Below are positions 1 to 5,469 of a DNA stretch of 5,469 nt, one piece after another; within the stretch, counting starts at the first letter, position 1, and every line of letters starts with the position of its first letter. The position numbers and the translations under genes were made by a program. The stretch is from Roseomonas sp. (GTDB taxonomy: Bacteria > Pseudomonadota > Alphaproteobacteria > Acetobacterales > Acetobacteraceae). The notes under the pieces are model-generated. The model had not been told where the DNA came from and searched no databases. It saw nothing but the letters and a program-made list of their open reading frames with translations. The DNA is taken from NCBI GenBank assembly GCA_020249415.1, contig JADCFR010000051.1:1-5469 (forward strand). The letters run 5' to 3'.

Positions 1-191
1 ACCGCGTGGCGCGCCTTGAGCCGCCGCGCCTGCGCTGCCAAGCCCTGCCAATCCCGCCCGGCCACCAGGGCCACGACATCAAAGATATCCTCGGCGGCCG
101 CTTCCAACAGTGAAACCGTGCTTTTGCCGACCGAGCCCGTGCTGCCCAGCACCGTGACGCGGCGCGGTCCCGGCCGCTGGTTCAATGCCAT
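1..191 (-). CDS. dxr: 1-deoxy-D-xylulose 5-phosphate reductoisomerase, N-terminal part (cut by window edge)
   Basis: This is the first 63 codons of Dxr (IspC), the cytosolic NADPH- and metal-dependent enzyme that converts DXP to 2-C-methyl-D-erythritol 4-phosphate in the MEP isoprenoid pathway. The visible protein begins MALNQRPGPRRVTVLGSTGS. It contains the dinucleotide-binding glycine motif GSTGSVG at residues 16-22, set in the first beta strand (RVTVLGSTGSVGKSTVSLL), which is typical of the family. The catalytic and metal-binding parts lie outside the window. The ATG at 191 overlaps the end of cdsA by ten bases in another frame, and a GGGCGGGG stretch about nine bases upstream is a weak ribosome binding site, so translation is probably coupled to cdsA. 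Being downstream of cdsA matches the usual alphaproteobacterial order. The family call is confident; integrity beyond residue 63 cannot be judged. Confidence 0.9.
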   Translation of the reverse strand, partial: MALNQRPGPRRVTVLGSTGSVGKSTVSLLEAAAEDIFDVVALVAGRDWQGLAAQARRLKARHA

Positions 192-1024
192 AGCGGCATG
201 CCCCGCCCTGCCAGCAAGGCAAGCGCAGTCGCCATCGGGGCCGCTGCCATCACGCCATCCAGCCGATCCAGCATGCCGCCATGGCCGGGGATAAGCGATG
301 AGCTATCCTTCACCCCGAAGCGGCGCTTGATGGCGCTTTCCAGAAGATCACCTGCCTGAGACATCACCCCCAGCATGGCCGCGATTGCCGCCGCGCGTGA
401 AGCCCCCCCGGGGGCGAGCAGCGCCGCCGCCCCTGCGCCGATGAGCGTGGCAGCCAGCAAGCCCCCCGCCGCCCCCGACCAGGTCTTCCCCGGGGAAATG
501 GTTGGCGCCAGCTTCGGCCCGCCCAAGGCGCGGCCTGCTACATAGGCCCCGGTATCAGATGCCCAAACGATCAGCACCATGAAAAGCGTATTGAGCAGCC
601 CGGCATGATCCTCGCCGCGCAGCAGCACGAGCGAAAATCCCGCGAGGCCAATGTAGAAAAGCCCCGCCGCCGGCCAGATATCGCCGTTTCGTTGCAGCAG
701 GAAAAGCAGCAGCGTTCCCGCCGCCAATACCCCAATGGCCGCCAGCGGCGGCCCGAAGGCAGCCAGCAGCATGACCACGAGGCTGATGGCAGGCATCAGC
801 AGCCCGGGCCAACGCCAGATGGAAATCTTGCAAAACCGCGCCCATTCCCAGGAGAGCAGCACAACGGCAATGCCGACCAGCACATCCCAGACCACGCCCC
901 CGGACCAAATGCCGAATACCGCAATTGGGATCAGCACCGCCGCCGATGCGCCCCTCGGGCCCAGATCGCGCCAGGGGCGTGGCGCGGCGGCGCCTTCCGG
1001 CTTGGATGTTGTGGTTTCTGTCAC
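182..1024 (-). CDS. cdsA: Phosphatidate cytidylyltransferase (CDP-diacylglycerol synthase)
   Basis: CdsA is an inner-membrane enzyme that joins CTP and phosphatidic acid into CDP-diacylglycerol, the precursor of all major phospholipids. The C-terminal family signature is present at about residues 230-256: SAIKRRFGVKD, then PGHGGMLDRLD. The upstream conserved loop WASDTGAYVAGRALGG, followed by SPGKTW, lies near 154-182. Hydrophobic stretches near 28-64, 75-110, 119-135, 143-164, 184-206, 211-233 and 258-273 fit a polytopic protein. I chose the GTG at 1024, which gives 280 residues, close to the E. coli protein. It begins one base after the uppS stop (TGA-C-GTG). The frame is open further upstream to an ATG at 1138, but those 38 extra residues lie inside uppS and are not CdsA-like. 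No strong ribosome binding site precedes the GTG, so coupling to uppS is likely. The family is certain; the start is fairly sure. Confidence 0.93.
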   Translation of the reverse strand: MTETTTSKPEGAAAPRPWRDLGPRGASAAVLIPIAVFGIWSGGVVWDVLVGIAVVLLSWEWARFCKISIWRWPGLLMPAISLVVMLLAAFGPPLAAIGVLAAGTLLLFLLQRNGDIWPAAGLFYIGLAGFSLVLLRGEDHAGLLNTLFMVLIVWASDTGAYVAGRALGGPKLAPTISPGKTWSGAAGGLLAATLIGAGAAALLAPGGASRAAAIAAMLGVMSQAGDLLESAIKRRFGVKDSSSLIPGHGGMLDRLDGVMAAAPMATALALLAGRGMPLWH

Positions 1025-1025
1025 G

Positions 1026-1769
1026 TCAGGCGCGCAGCCCGTAGCGGCGTTCGCGCCGATGAAATTCCGCCACCGCCGCGCGCAAATCCTCAGCCGTGAA
1101 ATCGGGCCAGAGCGCATCCAGAAAGACAAACTCCGCATAGGCCGCCTGCCAAAGCAGGAAATTCGACAGCCGCTGTTCGCCCGAGGTGCGGATGATCAAA
1201 TCCGGGTCGGGCATGCCTGCCGTTTGCAGAAAACTGCCAAATTGCGCCTCGGTCAGGCTTTCGGGATCGAGTGTGCCCGCTTGGGCCGTCCGCGCCACGG
1301 CCTTGGTCGCCGCCAGAATCTCATCCCGCGCGCCATAGGAAAGCGCCATGACCAGATTGAGCCTTGCGCCGCCCGCCGTCGCTTTCTCGGCATCCGCCAC
1401 CATGGCCGAAAGATCAGCGCCAAAGCGGCTGTGATCGCCAATCACATGCAGCTTCACGCCATCCTGCACCAACCCTGCCACTTCATTGCGCAGATACAGC
1501 CGAAGCAAGCCAGATAGGGCCGAGACTTCCTCCATCGGCCGGCGCCAATTCTCACTGGAAAAGGCGAAAAGCGTGATCCAGCCAATGCCGGCCTCAGCCG
1601 CCGCCTGCACCGCGCGCCGCGCCGCTTCCGCCCCGGCGCGATGACCCAGCGCGATGGGCACGCCGCGCCCCTCCGCCCAGCGGCGATTGCCATCCATGAT
1701 GATCGCAACATGCGCGGGCGGGGCCTGAGGCGCGCCCGTGGCGGGACGGGGATCGCTCGCCGCGCTCAT
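1026..1769 (-). CDS. uppS: Di-trans,poly-cis-undecaprenyl diphosphate synthase (cis-prenyltransferase)
   Basis: UppS condenses eight isopentenyl diphosphates onto farnesyl diphosphate to make the C55 carrier lipid for peptidoglycan and other surface polymers. With the start at 1769 the protein has 247 residues. The catalytic region HVAIIMDGNRRWA puts the Mg-binding aspartate at residue 26. FAFSSENWRRP follows near 68-78, and the C-terminal signature DLIIRTSGEQRLSNFLLW is at 190-207; all are hallmarks of the cis-prenyltransferase family. An in-frame ATG three codons upstream (1778) is possible, but the GGAGG at 1780-1784 is only one base from it and ten from the ATG at 1769, so I prefer the latter. 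The extra N-terminal stretch before the first conserved strand is Pro/Ala-rich and probably disordered. The gene follows frr after 78 bases and abuts cdsA. In the pathway it uses the isoprenoid units that downstream dxr helps to supply. Confidence 0.95.
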   Translation of the reverse strand: MSAASDPRPATGAPQAPPAHVAIIMDGNRRWAEGRGVPIALGHRAGAEAARRAVQAAAEAGIGWITLFAFSSENWRRPMEEVSALSGLLRLYLRNEVAGLVQDGVKLHVIGDHSRFGADLSAMVADAEKATAGGARLNLVMALSYGARDEILAATKAVARTAQAGTLDPESLTEAQFGSFLQTAGMPDPDLIIRTSGEQRLSNFLLWQAAYAEFVFLDALWPDFTAEDLRAAVAEFHRRERRYGLRA

Positions 1770-1779
1770 GCGCTGCATG

Positions 1780-1784
1780 CCTCC
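1780..1784 (-). promoter_or_regulatory. Ribosome binding site that decides the uppS start
   Basis: GGAGG is read on the minus strand. It sits ten bases before the ATG at 1769 and one base before the ATG at 1778, favouring the shorter uppS product. The assignment rests on spacing alone. Confidence 0.6.
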
Positions 1785-1847
1785 GCGCGATTTGGCCCCA
1801 TCCGGTTGCGCAAGCGCTCTCTCCGTCCCTGTTCCGGCAAGCGGCCT

Positions 1848-2414
1848 TCAGACCGTCCGGATATCCTTATCCTTGTCCACCAAGGCCGCGTCTATCTGCT
1901 TGACGAATTGGTCGGTCAGTTTCTGCACCTCTTCCTCGGCGCGCTTCACGTCATCTTCGCCGAGTTCGGATTTCTTGCCCGCTGCCTTGATCTGTTCCAT
2001 GCCATCGCGCCTGACCCCACGCACGGCAACGCGCGCCTGTTCGGCATAGCGGGCGGCAGCCTTGGCCAATTCATTGCGCCGTTCGGTGGTGAGTGGCGGC
2101 AGCGGCACGCGGATGACCTGGCCTTCCGCCTGCGGATTGAGCCCCAGATTGGCTTCCCGAATGGCGCTTTCGACGGCCTTGGTCAGCGCCTTGTCCCAGA
2201 CCTGCACGGCGAGCAAGCCCGGCCCCGCCACCGAGATATTGGCCACCTGATTGAGCGGCGAGACGCTGCCATAAGCATCCACCCGCACCGGTTCGAGCAA
2301 GGCTGGGCTGGCGCGGCCTGTGCGCAGGCCAGAGAATTCCTTCTTCAGGGTTTCCATCGCGCCTTCCATGCGGCGCGTCAGATCCTGTTTCAGGGCTTTT
2401 ACGTCCGTCGGCAT
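1848..2414 (-). CDS. frr: Ribosome recycling factor
   Basis: RRF acts in the cytosol with EF-G to split the post-termination ribosome so its subunits can start again. The 188-residue product is close to the usual 185. Family landmarks are visible: FSGLRTGRASPALLEPVRVD near 27-46, SPLNQVANISV near 52-62, a hinge-side segment RVPLPPLTTERR near 102-113, and a long helical C-terminal bundle (RRNELAKAAARYAEQ, then EEEVQKLTDQFVKQID near 161-176) ending KDKDIRTV. The conserved VRNxRRD element appears here as VRGVRRD (131-137), a small departure. The ATG at 2414 follows an A/G-rich Shine-Dalgarno stretch (GGGGGAAGGG) about four bases upstream. Only 18 bases separate it from the pyrH stop, so the two are almost certainly cotranscribed, as in most bacteria. 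Confidence 0.97.
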   Translation of the reverse strand: MPTDVKALKQDLTRRMEGAMETLKKEFSGLRTGRASPALLEPVRVDAYGSVSPLNQVANISVAGPGLLAVQVWDKALTKAVESAIREANLGLNPQAEGQVIRVPLPPLTTERRNELAKAAARYAEQARVAVRGVRRDGMEQIKAAGKKSELGEDDVKRAEEEVQKLTDQFVKQIDAALVDKDKDIRTV

Positions 2415-2432
2415 GATGCCCTTCCCCCTGGG

Positions 2433-3161
2433 TTATGGCGCCTGTTCCACCACGGTGGTGAATTTGCCTTCGCCCTTCATGACGGCGGTGAAGGCGCCTG
2501 GTTCATGGATATTGAAGACAATGATGGGCAGCTTGTTTTCGCGCGCAAGGCTGATGGCCGCCGCATCCATCACGGCCAGATCACGCGCCAGCATATCAAG
2601 ATAGGTCAGCGTGGTGTAGCGTTCCGCATTGGGCTTCTTGCGCGGATCGGCGGAATAGACGCCATCCACCTGCGTGCCCTTGAACAGCGCATCGCAGGAC
2701 ATCTCGGCCGCGCGCAAGGCTGCCGCGGTATCGGTGGTGAAAAACGGATTGCCCGTGCCGGCGGCGAAAATCACCACGCGGCCCTTTTCCATATGCCGCT
2801 CAGCACGGCGGCGAATGAAGGGTTCACAAAGGCTCGCCATCGGGATCGCGCTTTGCACGCGCGTCTGCACGCCGATTTTCTCAAGCGCATTCTGCATGGC
2901 GAGCGCATTCATCACAGTCGCCAGCATGCCGATGCTATCCGCCTGGGCGCGGTCCATCCCCGAAGCCGCGCCGGAAATACCGCGAAAGATATTGCCGCCC
3001 CCGATCACCAGGCAGACCTGCACACCAAGGTCCACGACACCCCGCACATCTTCGGCGATGCGCCGGCAGGTGGCGTTATCCAGGCCGTAATCCCGATCCC
3101 CCATCAGGGCCTCACCAGAGACCTTGAGCATGACGCGCTTATAGGCCGGGTTCTGGCTCAT
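2433..3161 (-). CDS. pyrH: Uridylate kinase (UMP kinase)
   Basis: PyrH is the hexameric amino-acid-kinase-fold enzyme that phosphorylates UMP to UDP with ATP, feeding UTP and CTP synthesis; in studied bacteria it is controlled by GTP and UTP. With the start at 3161 the protein has 242 residues, against 241 in E. coli. Motifs in order are: KVSGEAL at 13-19; GGGNIFRG at 54-61; [17 protein letters not shown] near 69-85; the nucleotide and substrate loop [13 protein letters not shown] at 135-147; and [10 protein letters not shown] at 166-175. The frame is open upstream to an ATG at 3230, but those 23 residues have no counterpart in the family, and [19 protein letters not shown] is the expected beginning. 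The ribosome binding site before 3161 is poor (a purine patch about ten bases upstream). The CTP derived from its product is a substrate of CdsA, encoded three genes downstream. The identity is certain; the start is supported by family alignment rather than by the leader. Confidence 0.96.
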   Translation of the reverse strand: MSQNPAYKRVMLKVSGEALMGDRDYGLDNATCRRIAEDVRGVVDLGVQVCLVIGGGNIFRGISGAASGMDRAQADSIGMLATVMNALAMQNALEKIGVQTRVQSAIPMASLCEPFIRRRAERHMEKGRVVIFAAGTGNPFFTTDTAAALRAAEMSCDALFKGTQVDGVYSADPRKKPNAERYTTLTYLDMLARDLAVMDAAAISLARENKLPIIVFNIHEPGAFTAVMKGEGKFTTVVEQAP

Positions 3162-3236
3162 GGGGGCTTTGTCTCGACTCGGGTTCAGGTTGCGGGCGCC
3201 ACCATAAAGACATGCCCGCAAGGGCGGCAATAAGGC

Positions 3237-3263
3237 AGAGGGGGGCGCCGAGGCTCCCCCTCT
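3237..3263 (-). terminator. GC-rich hairpin after tsf, possible attenuator or 3'-end processing structure
   Basis: The minus-strand transcript starts AGAGGGGG and closes with CCCCCTCT: eight perfect pairs (3237-3244 with 3256-3263) around an 11-base loop. It begins nine bases after the tsf stop codon, inside the 110-base spacer before pyrH. No run of T follows it on the minus strand, so it does not fit a classical intrinsic terminator. It may lower readthrough into pyrH or protect the 3' end of an rpsB-tsf message. The structure is seen in the sequence; the role is inferred. Confidence 0.4.
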
Positions 3264-3271
3264 TAATCAGT

Positions 3272-4210
3272 TCAAGCCTTGCCGGCGGCAGCGGCCACTT
3301 CGGCGGCGAAATCGCCCTGCTGCTTTTCAATGCCTTCGCCAAGGTGGAAGCGGGCAAAGCCGGAGAGTTTCACGCCCGCCTTCTTGACCACTTCCTTCAC
3401 GCGGCTTTCGCCATCATGCACCCAAACCTGTTCCAGCAGCACCACTTCCTCGTAGTATTTGCGGATACGGCCTTCGACCATTTTTTCGATGATCGCCTCG
3501 GGCTTGCCGGAAGCGCGCGCCTGTTCGGCCAGCACATCGCGTTCGCGTGCAAGCGCGGAGGGCTCAACGGCCGAGACATCCACCGCTTCGGGGCGGGCTG
3601 CGGCGACATGCATGCCGATCTGCCGACCGAGCGTTTCCATGACTGCCTGTTCGGAAGCGCCTTCAAGGGACACCAGCACGCCAATCTTGCCAAGGCCGGG
3701 CTTCACGGCGGAGTGCATATAGGTCGCGACGGTGCCTTCCGCGACCTGGAAGCGCTTGGCGCGACGGATGGACATATTCTCCCCAATCGTCGCGATCAGG
3801 CTGGTGAGCTGATCCGCCACCGTCTTGCGCTGGGTGGTTTCTTCAACCAGGTCCACGGCGCCCGGCCAGGTGGCATTCTTCAGCGCTTCGATATCGTCGC
3901 CCACCGTCAGCACCAATTCGGCGACCGTTTCCACGAAATGCTGGAAGGTTTCATTGCGCGCGACGAAATCCGTCTCGGCATTGACTTCCACCATGGCGGC
4001 GACACCAGGGGCCGAGGCAACGCCCACCAAGCCCTCCGCCGCGACGCGGCCGGATTTCTTGGCCGCCGCCGAAAGGCCCTTCTTACGCAGCCAATCAATG
4101 GCGGCTTCCATATCGCCACCATTTTCGACCAGCGCCTTTTTGCAATCCATCATGCCCGCGCCGGTGCGTTCACGCAGGTCGCGCACCATACCCGCTGTAA
4201 TTTCAGCCAT
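3272..4210 (-). CDS. tsf: Translation elongation factor Ts
   Basis: EF-Ts is the guanine nucleotide exchange factor that recycles EF-Tu from its GDP form during translation in the cytosol. The 312-residue product is longer than E. coli's 283, with extra length in the central insert and an alanine-rich C-terminus. The N-terminal UBA-like domain (about 1-55) contains [19 protein letters not shown] at 9-27, the first EF-Ts signature. The second signature, [12 protein letters not shown], spans 75-86 and includes the Thr-Asp-Phe-Val tip that inserts into EF-Tu. Core domain landmarks follow: [11 protein letters not shown] (174-184), [11 protein letters not shown] (197-207) and [14 protein letters not shown] (242-255). 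The ATG at 4210 has GGGGA six bases upstream. It lies 64 bases after rpsB, the near-universal pairing, and the two are probably transcribed together. No damage is seen. Confidence 0.97.
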   Translation of the reverse strand: MAEITAGMVRDLRERTGAGMMDCKKALVENGGDMEAAIDWLRKKGLSAAAKKSGRVAAEGLVGVASAPGVAAMVEVNAETDFVARNETFQHFVETVAELVLTVGDDIEALKNATWPGAVDLVEETTQRKTVADQLTSLIATIGENMSIRRAKRFQVAEGTVATYMHSAVKPGLGKIGVLVSLEGASEQAVMETLGRQIGMHVAAARPEAVDVSAVEPSALARERDVLAEQARASGKPEAIIEKMVEGRIRKYYEEVVLLEQVWVHDGESRVKEVVKKAGVKLSGFARFHLGEGIEKQQGDFAAEVAAAAGKA

Positions 4211-4274
4211 TGTTCATCCCCATGTGTTGGATGAGTGAAGGAAAAGGAGCCACCCAAAGGCGACCCCGATAGGA

Positions 4275-5081
4275 TCAGGCCTGGGCCGGCGCTTCAGCGC
4301 CTTCAACCGGCGCCATGGCTTCTGCCGCGACTTCCGGCAGGGCTTCTTCCGGCAATTCCTCAACCGCGCCAAGGTCAACGCCAGAGGCCTGCATTTCCGC
4401 CGAAATGCCATCCAGCACCGCGCCCGCGATCATGTCGCAATAGAGCGTGATGGCGCGGATCGCGTCATCATTGCCGGGGATCGGGAAGGTCACGCCGGCG
4501 GGATCGGCATTGGAATCCACCACCGCAATCACCGGAATGCCAAGCTTATTGGCTTCTTCGATCGCGAGCTTTTCCTTGATGGTATCAATCACGAAGATGA
4601 TATCGGGCAGGCCGCCCATTTCCTTGATGCCACCAAGCGCGCGGTCGAGCTTTTCCTTCTCGCGCGAGAGCATCAGCACTTCCTTCTTGGTCAGACCCGC
4701 CGTATCGCCCGACAGGCGCTCATCCATCTGGCGCAGGCGCTTGATGGAACCGGTGATGGTCTTCCAATTGGTGAGCATGCCGCCAAGCCAGCGATGGTTC
4801 ACATAATACTGGCCGCAGCGCGTCGCGGCTTCCGCCACGTAATCGGCCGCCGCCTTCTTGGTGCCAACGAACAGCACGCGGCCACCGCCAGCGACAGTGT
4901 CGCGCACGGCGCGCAAAGCACGGTCCATCATCGGCACGGTTTGCTGCAAATCCAGGATATGCACCTGGTTGCGCACGCCGAAGATGTAGGGCGCCATGCG
5001 GGGATTCCAGCGGCGCGTATGGTGGCCAAAATGCACCCCGGCTTCGAGCAGGGCACGCAGAGAAACGACGGGCATCGCCAT
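4275..5081 (-). CDS. rpsB: 30S ribosomal protein S2
   Basis: S2 binds late on the back of the 30S subunit between head and body, and recruits S1 in many proteobacteria. The product has 268 residues. The first S2 signature region ([20 protein letters not shown]) is at 6-25, and [13 protein letters not shown] is at 37-48. [12 protein letters not shown] (71-82) and the conserved [16 protein letters not shown] (94-109) follow, then a coiled-coil-like charged stretch near 113-150. The second signature, [20 protein letters not shown], is at 159-178. From about 239 the protein ends in an acidic Glu/Ala/Pro tail, a variable region probably disordered. The ATG at 5081 is fixed by an excellent Shine-Dalgarno sequence; a second ATG two codons on is less well placed. 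It is the first gene of the cluster. In E. coli, S2 represses its own rpsB-tsf message, and the structured leader here would allow the same, though that is inference. Confidence 0.98.
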   Translation of the reverse strand: MAMPVVSLRALLEAGVHFGHHTRRWNPRMAPYIFGVRNQVHILDLQQTVPMMDRALRAVRDTVAGGGRVLFVGTKKAAADYVAEAATRCGQYYVNHRWLGGMLTNWKTITGSIKRLRQMDERLSGDTAGLTKKEVLMLSREKEKLDRALGGIKEMGGLPDIIFVIDTIKEKLAIEEANKLGIPVIAVVDSNADPAGVTFPIPGNDDAIRAITLYCDMIAGAVLDGISAEMQASGVDLGAVEELPEEALPEVAAEAMAPVEGAEAPAQA

Positions 5082-5088
5082 GAGCGAT

Positions 5089-5096
5089 CTCCTTCC
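5089..5096 (-). promoter_or_regulatory. Shine-Dalgarno sequence of rpsB
   Basis: GGAAGGAG is read on the minus strand and ends seven bases before the ATG at 5081. It is the strongest ribosome binding site in the window, fitting a highly expressed ribosomal protein gene. Confidence 0.85.
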
Positions 5097-5101
5097 ATGT
5101 T

Positions 5102-5150
5102 GGTCCGGTTGAGCCTCCGCGGCGCCTTCCCCGGTGAAGGGGACCGGACC
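5102..5150 (-). promoter_or_regulatory. Foldable rpsB leader hairpin, candidate S2 autoregulatory site
   Basis: The perfect inverted repeat GGTCCGGT (5102-5109) and ACCGGACC (5143-5150) encloses a second small stem, CCTTC (5125-5129) with GAAGG (5136-5140). Read on the minus strand, the outer stem closes six bases before the rpsB Shine-Dalgarno sequence, so it would sit in the untranslated leader beside the start site. Ribosomal protein operons are often controlled by such leaders, and S2 is known to repress rpsB-tsf in E. coli. I do not recognise a named motif here. The pairing is visible; the regulatory role is inferred. Confidence 0.4.
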
Positions 5151-5169
5151 CTGCCTGATCAGGAAGGGT
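5148..5169. repeat. 22-base imperfect palindrome upstream of rpsB
   Basis: CCTGATCAGG (5154-5163) is a perfect 10-base palindrome. It is flanked after one mismatch by ACCCT and AGGGT, giving dyad symmetry over 22 bases. It could be a protein-binding operator in DNA or a short RNA stem. Its first three bases are shared with the neighbouring hairpin at 5102-5150, so the two RNA stems cannot both form completely. Confidence 0.45.
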
Positions 5170-5220
5170 GCGCCGCGTGCGGATTACCCCCGGGCACGGC
5201 CTGGGAGCGGCGTCTATCTG

Positions 5221-5262
5221 GCGGAAATAGCGCTTCAGGGCAAGGGGGGCGGCGCTATTCGC
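5221..5262. repeat. Inverted repeat next to the presumed IS boundary
   Basis: AATAGCGC (5226-5233) pairs perfectly with GCGCTATT (5252-5259). Beyond a two-base bulge, GCG (5221-5223) pairs with CGC (5260-5262). The loop is 18 bases and G-rich. It lies in the rpsB upstream region, at or just outside the proposed left end of the insertion sequence. It may be a transcription factor site, a target-site feature, or chance. Confidence 0.35.
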
Positions 5263-5322
5263 AGGGCAATCGCTTGAGATTGGTCGGGATTCCTGATTGG
5301 GGCGTAATGTGATTCATGGGTT

Positions 5323-5340
5323 ACCTCGATTTGATGAGGT
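5323..5340 (+). promoter_or_regulatory. Transposase ribosome binding site within a small hairpin
   Basis: GAGG at 5336-5339 lies seven bases before the transposase ATG. It is part of GAGGT (5336-5340), which can pair with ACCTC at 5323-5327 across an eight-base loop. Such pairing could hide the ribosome binding site. The stem has only five pairs, so the effect is uncertain. Confidence 0.4.
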
Positions 5341-5346
5341 TTCTCC

Positions 5347-5469
5347 ATGTCTTCTGTGTCACTCCTGGATCATTTTTCTGCGCTTGAGGACCCTCGCCAG
5401 TCCTGGAAGGTGGTCTACCCGCTTCCGGAGATCATGCTGCTTGTTCTCTGTGCGACCATCAGCGGGATG
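5347..5469 (+). CDS. ISAs1-family transposase, N-terminal part (cut by window edge)
   Basis: The 41 codons seen begin MSSVSLLDHFSALEDPRQSW and continue with KVVYPLPEIMLLVLCATISG. This matches the N-terminal domain associated with DDE transposases of the ISAs1 family (also found in H-repeat proteins): a short helix with F..LEDPRQ, then a Y-P-L-x-E/D hydrophobic helix ending in A-x-x-SG. The DDE catalytic domain is outside the window, so activity cannot be judged; full-length family members are roughly 370 residues. The start is supported by GAGG seven bases upstream. The gene points away from rpsB, so its transcription would not run into the ribosomal cluster. The frame is intact as far as it can be read. 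Family membership is confident. Confidence 0.85.
   Translation, partial: MSSVSLLDHFSALEDPRQSWKVVYPLPEIMLLVLCATISGM

Larger units (their letters stand above)
5262..5469 (+). mobile_element. Left end of an ISAs1-family insertion sequence (right part outside window)
   Basis: A transposase reading frame of ISAs1 type starts at 5347 and runs out of the window. Before it, sequence from about 5262 (CAGGGCAATCGCTTGAG) is less GC-rich than the cluster and holds no other gene. I place the left terminus tentatively at 5262, about 85 bases before the transposase, because elements of this family carry their gene close to the end and a CAGGG-like terminus is plausible. The right terminal repeat and the target duplication are not available, so the boundary is a guess, while the presence of the element is well supported. 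Confidence 0.5.

Noticed and set aside
605..1517. Plus-strand open frames opposite cdsA and uppS
   Set aside because: They are antisense shadows of conserved genes with Gln/Arg/Pro-rich, domain-free products.
1641..3233. A 530-codon open frame on the plus strand, opposite frr and pyrH
   Set aside because: It is antisense to two well-identified conserved genes. Its translation is rich in His, Arg and Gly with no recognisable domain, as expected from the reverse frame of high-GC coding DNA.
3212..4234. A 340-codon open frame on the plus strand, opposite tsf
   Set aside because: It covers the tsf gene almost exactly in antisense, has low-complexity composition and no family features.
4211..4274. 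Possible terminator between rpsB and tsf
   Set aside because: The spacer contains a CCTTTTCC run but no stable stem before it, and the genes are normally cotranscribed.
5215..5243. Possible rpsB promoter on the minus strand: TTGCCC (5243-5238) followed after 17 bases by CAGATA
   Set aside because: The -10 match is poor (two of six bases), and changing the spacing improves it only slightly, so I do not call it.
4794..5312. A 172-codon plus-strand frame crossing the rpsB start and leader
   Set aside because: Its first half is antisense to rpsB and the rest crosses the regulatory region. The product shows no domain and no convincing ribosome binding site was noted.
1..5469. A novel defence, biosynthetic or mobile system, CRISPR array or RNA gene
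   Set aside because: Apart from the IS start, every base between 1 and 5081 is accounted for by conserved housekeeping genes and short spacers. I saw no tRNA- or rRNA-like sequence and no spaced repeat array.

Overview
The window carries a conserved bacterial housekeeping cluster, read entirely on the minus strand. In transcription order it is rpsB (ribosomal protein S2), tsf (elongation factor Ts), pyrH (UMP kinase), frr (ribosome recycling factor), uppS (undecaprenyl diphosphate synthase), cdsA (CDP-diacylglycerol synthase), and the first 63 codons of dxr (DXP reductoisomerase), which runs off the left edge. At the right edge, on the plus strand and divergent from rpsB, lies the start of an ISAs1-family transposase gene, cut by the window end.

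The gene order, the high GC content and the protein sequences suit an alphaproteobacterium. Rhodospirillales, possibly Acetobacteraceae, is my best guess. That placement is an inference from general protein character, since no rRNA or other marker is present.

Layout by position: dxr 5' end 1-191; cdsA 182-1024; uppS 1026-1769; frr 1848-2414; pyrH 2433-3161; a 110-base spacer with a GC-rich hairpin (3162-3271); tsf 3272-4210; rpsB 4275-5081; rpsB leader and upstream region about 5082-5261; putative IS left end from about 5262; transposase start at 5347. Spacing tightens downstream: uppS and cdsA are separated by one base, and cdsA and dxr overlap by ten, which suggests translational coupling.

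The cluster links translation (S2, EF-Ts, RRF), UTP/CTP supply (PyrH), and envelope building. UppS makes the lipid carrier for peptidoglycan, CdsA makes the CTP-dependent phospholipid precursor, and Dxr makes the isoprenoid precursors that UppS condenses. All genes look intact and ordinary. I find no new multi-gene system. The points that merit a second look are the IS lying close upstream of the essential rpsB gene, the foldable rpsB leader, and the hairpin between tsf and pyrH.
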